64,000 bases of DNA from Lophium mytilinum (Eukaryota; Ascomycota; Dothideomycetes; Mytilinidiales; Mytilinidiaceae), in NCBI GenBank assembly GCA_010093605.1, contig MU004199.1:565609-629608 (forward strand). Reading direction: 5' to 3'. This document shows, piece by piece, positions 34,263 through 43,495 of the stretch (the stretch's first letter is position 1; each line of letters begins with the position of its first letter). Position numbers and translations under genes: made by a program. The notes beneath the pieces were generated by a model. That model did no database searches. It was given only the letters and a program-made list of their open reading frames with translations, and was not told where the DNA came from.

Positions 34263-35827
34263 ATGGCAGTGCAGACAGGAAGAGGCTCGGGCCGCACCAT
34301 TGTCATCAAACTTGGTACATTGCAATTCGCAGTGGCGGCCCTTTTATGATTGTTCTAAAAAATATCTCAGGTACAAGCTCCATTGTTGACGAGAAAACCC
34401 ACGAACCTATCTTCCCAATTCTCAATGTTGTTGTCGATACTTGTTGCCAGCTCCGCAAAGATGGCTTTAACGTCGTACTCGTCTCCTCCGGCGCCATCGG
34501 GACTGGCCTACGACGAATGAATATGGACCGTAGACCGAAACACCTCCCCCAAGTTCAAGCGATCGCAGCGATTGGCCAATGTCGGCTCATGAGTCAATGG
34601 GACAGACTGTTCCATGAACGGGGACAGCCTGTAGCTCAGATCTTGCTAACCCGCAACGACATCGCGGACCGCACCCAATACCAGAATGCCCAGGCGACGT
34701 TCACCGCGCTATTCAAAATGAACGTTATCCCAATCGTCAACGAGAATGATACTCTCGCCGTCACGGAGATCAAGTTTGGCGACAACGACACCCTTTCTGC
34801 CATCACCGCTGGCATGGTCCAGGCAGACTACCTATTCCTGATGACAGACGTCGACTGCCTCTACGACAAGAATCCGCGATCAAACCCAGATGCTAAAGCC
34901 ATAGAAGTCGTGGAGAGCATCGAGGATCTCGAAGCGGACGTCTCTAGCGCTGGTTCAGCACTTGGGACTGGCGGGATGTCGACCAAGATAGTGGCTGCTC
35001 GATACGCCACCTCCGCAGGCGTCACAACAGTGATAACACGGTCCTCGAAGCCTGGGAACATTCCCGCGATCGTCTCATACATCGAGTCGCAACGATCTGC
35101 CCATCCTTCTCCGCGCCTTCATCCCACCGATGACTCGTCTCTGGCCCAGACTGCTGTGCTGAACGTCGCCCATACCACCTCTTCGAGAGTCCCCTCGCGA
35201 GCCCCATCGAGAGCCCCCTCGAGAAGTTCCTCTCCCACCCAGACAGCCGTCGCTCCCTTGCACACACGTTTCCTCCCGAACCCTCACCCAATCCGAGATC
35301 GCCACTTTTGGCTCCTCTACAGCCTCGCACCGCACGGTACCATCTACATCGACGAAGGCGCATGGGTGAAGATGTCCGGCACATCAACACGCAATCTCCT
35401 CCCTGCCGGTGTCGTTGGCGTTGATGGAAATTTCGGACAGCAAGAAGCGGTGAGGGTTGTCGTAGTCCAGAGATATCCGACCACAGACCCTGCTCCACAC
35501 GTCCACGCCCGTGCCAATGCCTCTGGGACCTCCACGCCGACATCTACACCGTCCTCCATGCCCCTCGCCCATCACTCATCCGCGAAGGCAACGGTGACGT
35601 GGGAAGAGCACAACCCGGCCCCTAAAGAGGTTGGTCGCGCGCTCGTCAACTACTCGGCTGCAGAGATTCGGAAGATCAGAGGACTCAAGAGCACGGATAT
35701 TCATGAAGCGCTGGGATATGCGGACAGCTCGTATGTTGCATTGCGGGGCAACATTGCATTCTACGAAGACAAGAAGAGTAGGCCGGCGACGCCGGCTCTG
35801 GTGGATGGCGGCGATGGGCTCGACTGA
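34263..35827 (+). CDS. pro1: Glutamate 5-kinase
   Basis: First enzyme of proline synthesis: ATP-dependent phosphorylation of glutamate (EC 2.7.2.11). Exons 34263-34314 and 34371-35827 give 502 residues; the intron falls in the nucleotide-binding motif IKLGTSSI. Amino-acid-kinase domain: VVLVSSGAIGTGLRRM, AIGQCRLMSQWD, VAQILLTRNDI, VIPIVNENDTLAV, FGDNDTLSA and GTGGMSTKIVAAR. A serine/proline/arginine-rich insert (repeats of RAPSR, around residue 300) separates it from the C-terminal PUA domain (FWLLYSLAPHGTIYIDEGAW ... LLPAGVVGVDG ... EVGRALVNYSAAEIRKIRG). A second low-complexity stretch (ASGTSTPTSTPSS) lies within the PUA part; both inserts make it longer than yeast Pro1 (428). Usually feedback-inhibited by proline. 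Confidence 0.95.
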
Positions 35828-36687
35828 AGCAGCTAGGAACAACGAGACGTGTGCTACACCTGGTAAGTGCGAATTTTTCATTTCAGTATGAGTTTTCTAT
35901 GCATTTTCCTGGCGTGTGGAGGCAAAAGGATTCGGAAACGGTGAATTTGTTGCTTATTGCCTCACGGCCAGCAAAACGGGCGAACTAATGGGTGGGAGTT
36001 TGGGCCTGGAGATGGTGGTTCTGCATGCTGCTTAAATGCCTTGAGGGGCTCTTAAAGGTTTGACACGCCGGCGACGGTCATACAAAATGGTTCGGGATTC
36101 GGGTTTTCTTCTAACTAATACAACTCTCTGCTTCAGATTGAACTCCTCTGATTGTGACATTGCGCTTGTGGAAAAGAATTTGAGGCCATCCAAGAGTTTT
36201 CATCGTTTCCGCTCCGTTGGTGTCCATTTCCGGAGGCGTCCAACTAGGTCCTTTCGAATTTGCTACAGTACTAGGCCATAAGTTCTGGCACAAGTATATC
36301 ACTGCTCTAGTGTCGCATTTGCAAGCTGGACGCCACTGTCAGGGGCAGCTCAATCGCGAGAATATCTCTCAGCCAAACAACAAATTTCGTACCGTACATA
36401 AGCGGAATGTTCTACCTCTTACCCCCTCGAAGGCTCTGTAGCTAGGAGCGACCTAACGATCCAAAATCCGTACTCCAAAGCGGGATGAAAAACGCCAAAC
36501 CCGAGCCTATGGGATGCATTGGCCGCGAAGCCAGAGAAGAGTGTTCTTTCTTTGGTACACCACCGCCTCCACCCGCCCGCCAAACGGTCATATGTACGTC
36601 TAACACGACAACATCCGCCTCCTGAGAAAACTTCCCGACGACACACACGACCGAGCTCAACCCAGCCTGCCAACCCACCTACCCGCC
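35828..36687. other. Intergenic between convergent genes
   Basis: No supported gene or repeat. Frames at 36060-36281 and 36519-36989 are antisense or chance; the latter is the antisense shadow of the Msp1 C-terminal exon. Confidence 0.5.
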
Positions 36688-38274
36688 TTACCGCAACGCC
36701 TCCGCCTCCTCCGCCTGCACATACGCCGAGTCCCGAAAGTCCTCTTCCACGCTGCTACTCGCCTCGCTCTCATCCGTCGTCGCGGTCCTCGCCTTCCGGT
36801 ACGTCGTCGGCAGCACCTCCTCGGGATCCTCCACCTCCCTCTCCCCAGGCTCCCGCCCCTTCTCCCGCCACCGCCCGAAGAAATCATCCGTCCGCAAGCC
36901 CCTCACCTCGCTCGCCCTCACCCCGCCCCGCAGCCCGCCCGCGCCCTCGGCCTTCTTGCGGCGGATGTACTCGCGCACCGGCCCCATAGCCGCGTCCCTG
37001 CACGCCTCCTTGATGTCACTGCCGCTCATGCCGGCGGACACACGGACGAGGTAGTCGAGGTCGAAGCTCGCGGCGTCGATTTTCGTGCCGCGCAGGATGA
37101 GGGTGAAGATGTTTGCGCGCTGGGAGGCGGAGGGGAGGGCGACGGGGAATTTCTTGGGCATGCGGCGGAGGATGGCGTCGTCGATGTCTTGGATGCGGTT
37201 CGTGGCGCCGAGGATGCAGATGCGTTGGGGCGTGGTGCTGCCGGGGCGGGAGGAGGAGGAGAGGCCGTCCCAGTGGGTCATGAATCTAGAGACGCGGCCG
37301 TGTTAGCTTGGTGGGGTTGGGTTTTGGGGGAAGGGGAAGAAGGTGGACGTACTCGGCCTTCACCATCCCGCTCGCTTCGTGCTCGCCGCTTCGCCGTTGG
37401 CCGAGGACCGCGTCTATTTCGTCGATGAAGACGATGCTGGGTTGGAGTTTCCGGGCTAGGCTGAAGACGGCGTTGACGAGCTTGTTGCTGTCACCGTACC
37501 ACTTTTCCGTGAGAGTTGAGATGTGCAGGTTGATAAAACAGGCGCCGGATTCGTGTGCTAGGGCTTTCGCGAGCATGGTCTTGCCGCAACCTGGGGGACC
37601 GTAGAGTAGAACGCCTGAGGGAGCGGAGAGAAGAGACGAGGAGTGTGCGTAGAGGTGGGGCATGGTGAGCGGGTATATAACGGATTCTTTAAGTTCTTCG
37701 ATTATGGAGTCGAGGCCGCCGATGTCTGTTACTTCGAGTTAGCAGATGTACAGTTTATCTTTTTCACCTCCCCCAAAACAGCTTTGCCGCTAGCAGCACA
37801 AGTGAGGGCCACCCCAAGTACCAATTCTCCTCGTCCCAAATGCTAGCAAAGTGAGGAGGAAGAAGCCAATCCATACCTTCAAATGTCACCGGTATCTCCT
37901 CCGGCGCCACAACCTCCATCGCAATCGTCTGCTCGTACGGCGTCAAGACCAGGTCCTCCTTCCGTGGCCGCCTCTGGCTGCTATCATAGTCCTCATCGTC
38001 CGAGTCGTAGTGCGCCTTGTTCTCGAGAATCGAACTGAGCTTCTGCGACGCCGCGCTGGCCTTCTCCTTCGCCTTCTCCCGCTCCTGCGCGTCCGGGTCC
38101 AGCTTTGATATTATGCCGCGCACGATGAAGTAGGCCATGATCGGCTGTTCTCAATCCATTAGTGTCTGAGCCGTGCAACTAATGCGAATGCGTGAGTGAA
38201 TGCGGACATACCGCGGCGACGACCATGAGCACATCTGGTAGGTAGGAGAGCGTAGACCGCTTATTGCTACTCAT
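36688..38274 (-). CDS. msp1: Mitochondrial outer-membrane AAA ATPase Msp1 (ATAD1)
   Basis: Extracts mislocalised tail-anchored proteins and clogged precursors from the outer membrane of mitochondria and peroxisomes. Exons 38274-38212, 38144-37877, 37725-37353 and 37285-36688 give 433 residues (yeast 362). N-terminal membrane span [20 protein letters not shown]; linker with an acidic [10 protein letters not shown] stretch; AAA core beginning [20 protein letters not shown], Walker A GPPGCGKT, pore loop KWYGDSNKL, Walker [16 protein letters not shown], sensor [17 protein letters not shown]. The C-terminal 90 residues are low-complexity and extended ([24 protein letters not shown]). The start lies 250 bases from the divergent TIM21 gene. 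Confidence 0.95.
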
Positions 38275-38524
38275 GGCGCCGGAGGTCAATACCCAGCGCG
38301 TCGAGCGAGGTGTAGAATTAAGAATAGAGAGGGCGGAGGGGAGAAACGGGCTTCATAGGTGTCGGTGGAGAGGTTGGAGTTGCTAGACCGCTGTCAACGA
38401 CGTTCGACGCCACTCCTCTGATGTGGCACCAGAAACGCAAAGCCGCGGGAAAGAAACGACTCCACTTCGAGCTCCACCACATGCTGCGACAACAACCTCC
38501 GCCAATGTGACGACTTCCAACACC
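38275..38524. promoter_or_regulatory. Shared promoter of MSP1 and TIM21
   Basis: 250 bases between two start codons of divergent genes for mitochondrial proteins. No clear TATA element. Contains the CT-rich leader of TIM21. Confidence 0.45.
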
Positions 38525-39412
38525 ATGACTGCTCTCCGCCGCCCGCCGCAGCCTATGCGCCTCGAGAATCTACGGGCCTCTTGTTTGAGACGGCCGGTTC
38601 GACGCTCTACGCTTCCCCGCGCGCTCTTCGTGCGGAGCTTCGCGGCGCAACGAAGCTTGAAAGCTGCGTCGCCCAGCTCCAGCACGCCCTCCTCCGGCCG
38701 CAAGCATGTCACAGTGGTGAACGACGACGGGCGCGTACGGTGGGGCGCGCTCAGTAAAACCGAGAAAGTAGCTAGGACGACGCAGCAGACGTTCAATCTA
38801 GGCATCGTGCTGCTGGGAGTGGTGATGACGGTATGCTTGACCCCTCGAGGTACCCCCTTGCGCATCCTGCAGGCTTGGGCTTGGAGGATTATATTTCATA
38901 AGTTAGTGAATCTAATAAGACATCCAGGGCGCCGTCTTCGCCCTCCTCTATACCGAAGTCTTCTCCCTCGACAGCAAGACCGCCCACTTCAACCGCGCCA
39001 CCGACCAGATCCGCCGCGACCGGCGCTGCGTCGAGCTGCTCGGCGACTCGAAACATATCAAGGCCTACGGCGAGCCAAGCTGGAGCCGGTGGGCGAGGAA
39101 TAGGATTATTGCGTCGTCGACGGAGAAAGATCGGTGGGGAACGGAGCATCTGCGGATGCACTTCTATGTTGAGGGCCCGAAGAACCAGGGCGTAGTCAAT
39201 ATCCATATGACGAAGAAGCCGAGTCAGGATGAGTACGAGTATAAGGTGCTGGCTGTGGATGTTAAGGGTGAGTGGAGCCTCTTTTGGGACTTAAGTCACT
39301 TGTTCTGGTTTTGTTAACGAGATTAGGGCATCAAAGGATATACTTAGAGAACGCGGATGCGAAAGACACTGGAAAAAGTTCATCTAAGTTCTTAGGGGTC
39401 CGCTGGTGGTAG
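38525..39412 (+). CDS. tim21: Mitochondrial import inner-membrane translocase subunit TIM21
   Basis: Single-span subunit of the TIM23 complex that binds Tom22 from the intermembrane space and links import to the respiratory chain. Exons 38525-38830, 38928-39267 and 39327-39412 give 243 residues. The N-terminus is an arginine-rich presequence (MTALRRPPQPMRLENLRASC ... RPVRRSTLPRALFVRSFAAQ). The membrane span NLGIVLLGVVMT + GAVFALLYTEVF is interrupted by intron 1. The C-terminal domain has HFNRATDQIRRDRRCVELLG, KAYGEPSWSRWARNR, DRWGTEHLRMHFYVEGPKNQ, the family signature HMTKKPSQDEYEYKVLAVDV and IYLEN, ending GVRWW. All phases agree; the upstream in-frame GTG at 38423 is not needed. Confidence 0.95.
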
Positions 39413-40012
39413 ATGAAATACCCTGAAAGAAGCAAAGATAGCTTTGAGGTGTCTATAGGGCATACAGTGACAGGCAGGCTATAACTCTGCACAATCATTT
39501 GCCACGTCTAGGGGTGCCCCCTTGGGGTGACCACAACGTAGGCGTCATGTCAAAGTTCAACCAGCGTGATCTGAGCTTCGATTTGCCTCAGATATTTTTG
39601 CGATCGAGTCACCCCTGAGAGTGGTGTCCAGCTTGCAAATGCACCACTCAAGCAGCGATATCCTTGTGTCCAAACTTATAGCCTAGTATGTAGCAAAGCC
39701 GAAAAACTTTCGACGGGCAACAGGCCTTGATGTCATCTTCCGGCCTCATTTAGTCAAGTAGAAAGGAGGCTTCAAGCGATCCCAGCAGCGGCGTCATGTA
39801 CTCAGAAAATAAAAATAACATTAGGTAAACCCAACCCATCTTCACTACCCTGAACGCCATGGTGCTCAGCTCGCATCCCATCCCCCGATCGGAACAACAC
39901 ATAATTCTACAGAAGCGCATGCAGAAATGCGCTCAGCAACTCACAAAGCAGCTCGCACACAATACAACCCCTCTCACCCGTTCCCAAGCCTACTCTCTCT
40001 CGGCTGAATCCT
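39413..40012. other. Intergenic between convergent genes, with a worn repeat
   Basis: Contains a diverged copy of the dispersed repeat at about 39503-39650. Nothing else is supported; the frame at 39859-40065 runs into the antisense of the PDI-like gene. Confidence 0.5.
39503..39650 (+). repeat. Dispersed repeat, copy D (worn)
   Basis: ACGTCTAGGGGTGCCCCCTT at the start, GCGTCATGTCAAAGTTCAAC in the middle (compare CTCGATGTAAAGGCCAAC) and GTCACCCCTGAGAGTGGTGT near the end (compare GGCACCCCTTACAGTGCCGT). Order and spacing agree with copies A and B, but identity is low. Confidence 0.35.
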
Positions 40013-42272
40013 TTAATCCACCTTTCCCCCAGCTCCACCACCTAATAGCCCGTCCTTCTCGTTGAGCTGGAAGTACCCGCCACTTCCCCACACCCTCCCT
40101 TTCCTGATCCGGCCGCGTCCCCACACGCCCACGGCGCCGAGGAAGCCGAGCAGCACACCGACGGCGAGCCAGGGGTGCGAGCCGAAGACGCCGCGCAGCT
40201 GGAAGAAGAAGCGCTCGATAGCGCCGGTAGTGGATTTCGGGGTGATTCTAGGCGGGGAGGTGACAATGCTCTTAAGAGTTTCGAGGATGGAGGTACGCGA
40301 AGGGCGGATTGGGTCGCCGTTGATAGTCAAGTCCCAGTATTTGCGGTTCTGGGGCAACATGTTAGTAAAAAGGGGGTAACATAATTGAAACAGGTGGAAG
40401 CCGCAGGTGGAAGCAACTCACGTCTTCGTCGTTAATAACGACTTTCTCGCCGTCCTTGACCGAGATGCCATAGGTAGTACGAATCCAACGCTCCCAGAAC
40501 ACGCCATCGACCCACGCAAAGCCGACGTTCTTGTGCTCAACCTCGTCCATGTTGATGCGGATGCTCTTCGCGGCTCGTAGCGCGCGCTGATCGTTGCGGT
40601 CTTCGGCTTCTTCGATGCGGAGTTGTTTCGCGTTGCGGAGTTCCTGGCGCTCGAGCTGGAACATCTGCGTTTGCTTGTCGATCCACTCCATAGCTGCGTT
40701 CTTGATCTCGCGCTTGGAGAGAATGAACTCGTCGGAGCGTTCGCGGGACAGAATGCCGAGGACGACGAGCTTGCCGTCCATGATTTCACGCGCGTTGGAG
40801 GAGGTCAGCTCGGGGACGATGGGGAGCCAGACGGATTTCATCCAGGTGAGGACTTTGCGGTGGTCGCGTAGGTCTTTGGGAGCGAGTGGGGTGTAGTAGC
40901 TTGGTTTGCCGTCGCGGGAGACCATGAAGCGGGGCCAGGTGGAGATCTGGAAGCGCTCGGATAGACGGGGGTCGTTGGTCTTGACGAGCTTTGCGTGGCC
41001 GATCAAGCTCAGGGTGAGGCGTTCTAGGGCCTGGAAGTCCTCGCTGGTGGTTGCATGGTCGTAGAAGTAGAGGAAGATGACTTCTTCGGTCTCCTCCATC
41101 TCCGCAAAGGAGTCGAAGTCAACGTCCGTAACACCAGATCCAATGTCAACAGCTTTGTTGACGAAATCAAGCAGGTCACCGATTCCACGGAGGCCACTGT
41201 ACTCAACGCGCTCTCCGCCCCTGAAGAAGAAAAGGGTCGGGTAGCCTTTCACCTTTGCATCCTTGCAGAGTCTTTTTTCAACATCGCAGTTGACCTCTCC
41301 GATGTTCAACCTGCCTTGCATTTCTCTGCTCATTTGTGCCCAATTAGGGGCCATAGCTTGGCAGTGATGGCACCAAGGGGCATAAAACTTAACAAACCAC
41401 GGGTCGCGTGAGTTCGTAACGAGCTTCTGGAACTTTTCAGCAGTCAGGGCAACGGATACCCCAGATGGGTTAGGTGTGGCTTTGGCCTTTGTTGGCTCTC
41501 CCTTTGAAGGTGCTGTAGGTGTGGCCAGTTCCATGTGCTTCGAGGCTGCGGCGGAACCAGCGGCAGGGTCTTTGTCTTTTTCCTCTGCAACTTTTGGCTT
41601 GGCCTCCGGGTCTACTCCCTTGGCGCCAACTTCGGGAAGGGCAGGGCCGTCCGCAGGTCGGGATCCAGGGCGGATTGTCTCGAGGGTTTCTTCCACCCAT
41701 TTGCTTAGATCCTGGAGTGTCTGTTCTCCTACGACTTTCTTGACTTCTTCGCCATCTTTATAGAGGGCAATGGTTGGGAAGTTCTCAACGTTCTTTGCAG
41801 AGCAGGTATCCCTATACGCTATACAGTCCATCCTGGCGAATTTGAAGTTGTAGTAGCGGGTGAAAGAATTGAGAGCGTCGGAGCTCTTCTGGGCACCGAG
41901 AGGTTTCGAAGTGTAATAGTATTCGTAGAGAGTTTGCCATGTTGGTTTGAACCTCATACAGTGGTGGCACTTTGGGGAGAAGTATTCAACAAGCCTAGCA
42001 CATGTCAATTACAGATCGAGACTATCTGAGGGACAAAATTACCAGTATCCCGTGGGAAGTTCCTTTTCAATGGTTCCTTGCTCGAAATCTGTCATCGGTG
42101 GGACCGTTTGGCCATTAAAAGTAGTATCTGGCGGTACTTCATTAAGGTCGTCGGAAGGCTTCGCGGCCGGCGCTGTTTGTATCTTGACCTCTTCTGCGAT
42201 TTCGGTTGGGTCCGCGGCAATGACTGAGGCCACAGTCGCCAGCGATACGAGGGCGTACGAAAGGAAACGCAT
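40013..42272 (-). CDS. Membrane-anchored protein disulfide isomerase-like protein
   Basis: ER thiol oxidoreductase of the Eps1/TMX kind. Exons 42272-42043, 41994-40422 and 40348-40013 give 712 residues. Signal peptide MRFLSYALVSLATVASVIA; thioredoxin domain 1 with active site KCHHC at residues 85-89 (LVEYFSPKCHHCMRFKPTW); a low-complexity linker rich in Ala, Lys and Pro; thioredoxin domain 2 with PWCHHC near residue 280 (FVKFYAPWCHHCQAMAPNW); two further thioredoxin-like segments without CxxC (VIFLYFYDHATTSEDFQAL; LVVLGILSRERSDEFI); and one C-terminal span WLAVGVLLGFLGAVGVWGRG near 660-678 followed by a basic stop-transfer. CHHC rather than CGHC is unusual for PDIs and should shift the redox potential. 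There is no KDEL: retention would be through the membrane segment. Which client proteins it acts on is unknown. Confidence 0.9.
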
Positions 42273-42649
42273 GGCGGAGGTGGGGAGGAGAGGTGGTCCC
42301 TGGTGGGTAGGAGGCGGCGATCCCCCGTGAGAGGAGGGCTGCTGGCGGTTGCGCACGCAGGTGGTTGAGGATCAACTAGATACTAAGCGCGGCAACGGAT
42401 GCAATGGGGGGCGCAGGGCCGCAATATGGTGAAGGACGAGGGGTAGTCGAGGAGTGAACAAGCGCAGACCTCCTTTGAAGTTGCATATGTACGCGGCGGA
42501 CTTCAACGTTTGGAGATCCAGGAGATCCTCAATTGTCGCTAGCGCACGCGCCAAGAGCCTCGACTCTGACTTCACGTCTCCAGCTCCGGCATCCATTACC
42601 GCCTCCACCCCCAATTGACCCTCGCCACACCCTCAATTAAATCGCCAGG
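42273..42649. promoter_or_regulatory. Shared promoter of the PDI-like and NDUFA5-type genes
   Basis: 377 bases between divergent starts. No clear TATA box. The open frames at 42372-42614 (minus) and 42142-42375 (minus) overlap it and are not supported. Confidence 0.45.
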
Positions 42650-43495
42650 ATGAGGGCTGCATTCCGGTTGCTAGCCAACGTTAAGAGTGCCCGCTTCCTC
42701 GAGCCCGGCGCACCCACCGGCCTCACGGGGCTCTCCACACACCCATCGCCACGGTCAACCCTCATATACCTCTACAGCTCGACACTCGACAAGCTCCAGC
42801 AGATTCCCGAGTCCTCTATATACCGCCAGTCCACCGAGGCACTCACGAAGCACCGGCTAGCCATCGTCGAAGCGCAGAAGCCAGCGGGATTCGATGCGTG
42901 GTTGGAGAAGGTACGCTCCCAGGTCGAGGAAAGCCCGCATTCATTCGAGGGTGTCAAGTTTGGGTCGAAAGGAATTCCCTATGCTGCCACTCTCCCGATA
43001 AAGGGGGAGGAGCGCGATGAGAATGAGGTGGAATGGGATGGTGAGGATCAGGAGCCGCCAATAAGGGAAGGCGCCGGAGAAGTGAATGAGAGACGGAACC
43101 AGGCAGCACGCTTCGCGGGAAAGAGGCCGTTGACTCCGGAAACAGTGGTGAAGATTGTGACGGACCCGGAACCGCAATTGACGGCGGACGAGTAGGTTTC
43201 CCTCTATCCGAGGTGTTGAGCTGTTGCAAGGGCCGTTACTGATATGTCACAGGATCTCTGATATCGAGAGCCAGATCGGAGCGGGATTGATTGAAGAGGT
43301 TATTCAGGTTGCGCACGGCGAGAACGCATTAGTAGAGAAGATCATAGAGTCAAAAGCGTAAGAACCGTCACCCTAGAAGTTATATCACGTGACTAACATA
43401 ATGATAGATGGGAAAGTCTAGTAGAGCCTTCGCCAGAGGGGCAGTGGTCATACTTCGAGCGCGGGGGAACTCACACGTCGACTCAGAAGCCGTAA
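42650..43495 (+). CDS. NADH:ubiquinone oxidoreductase 29.9 kDa subunit (NDUFA5 family)
   Basis: Accessory subunit of the peripheral arm of mitochondrial complex I (NUO-32/29.9 kDa of Neurospora). Exons 42650-43191, 43253-43357 and 43408-43495 give 244 residues; introns of 61 and 50 bases, the second with CTAAC before TAG. Basic presequence MRAAFRLLANVKSARFL; NDUFA5 core TGLTGLSTHPSPRSTLIYLY, DKLQQIPESSIYRQSTEALT, KHRLAIVEAQKPAGFDAWLE; a fungal C-terminal extension with ERRNQAARFAGKRPLTPETV, then IESQIGAGLIEEVIQVAHGE and the conserved end WESLVEPSPEGQWSYFERGG. Divergent from the PDI-like gene. Confidence 0.93.
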
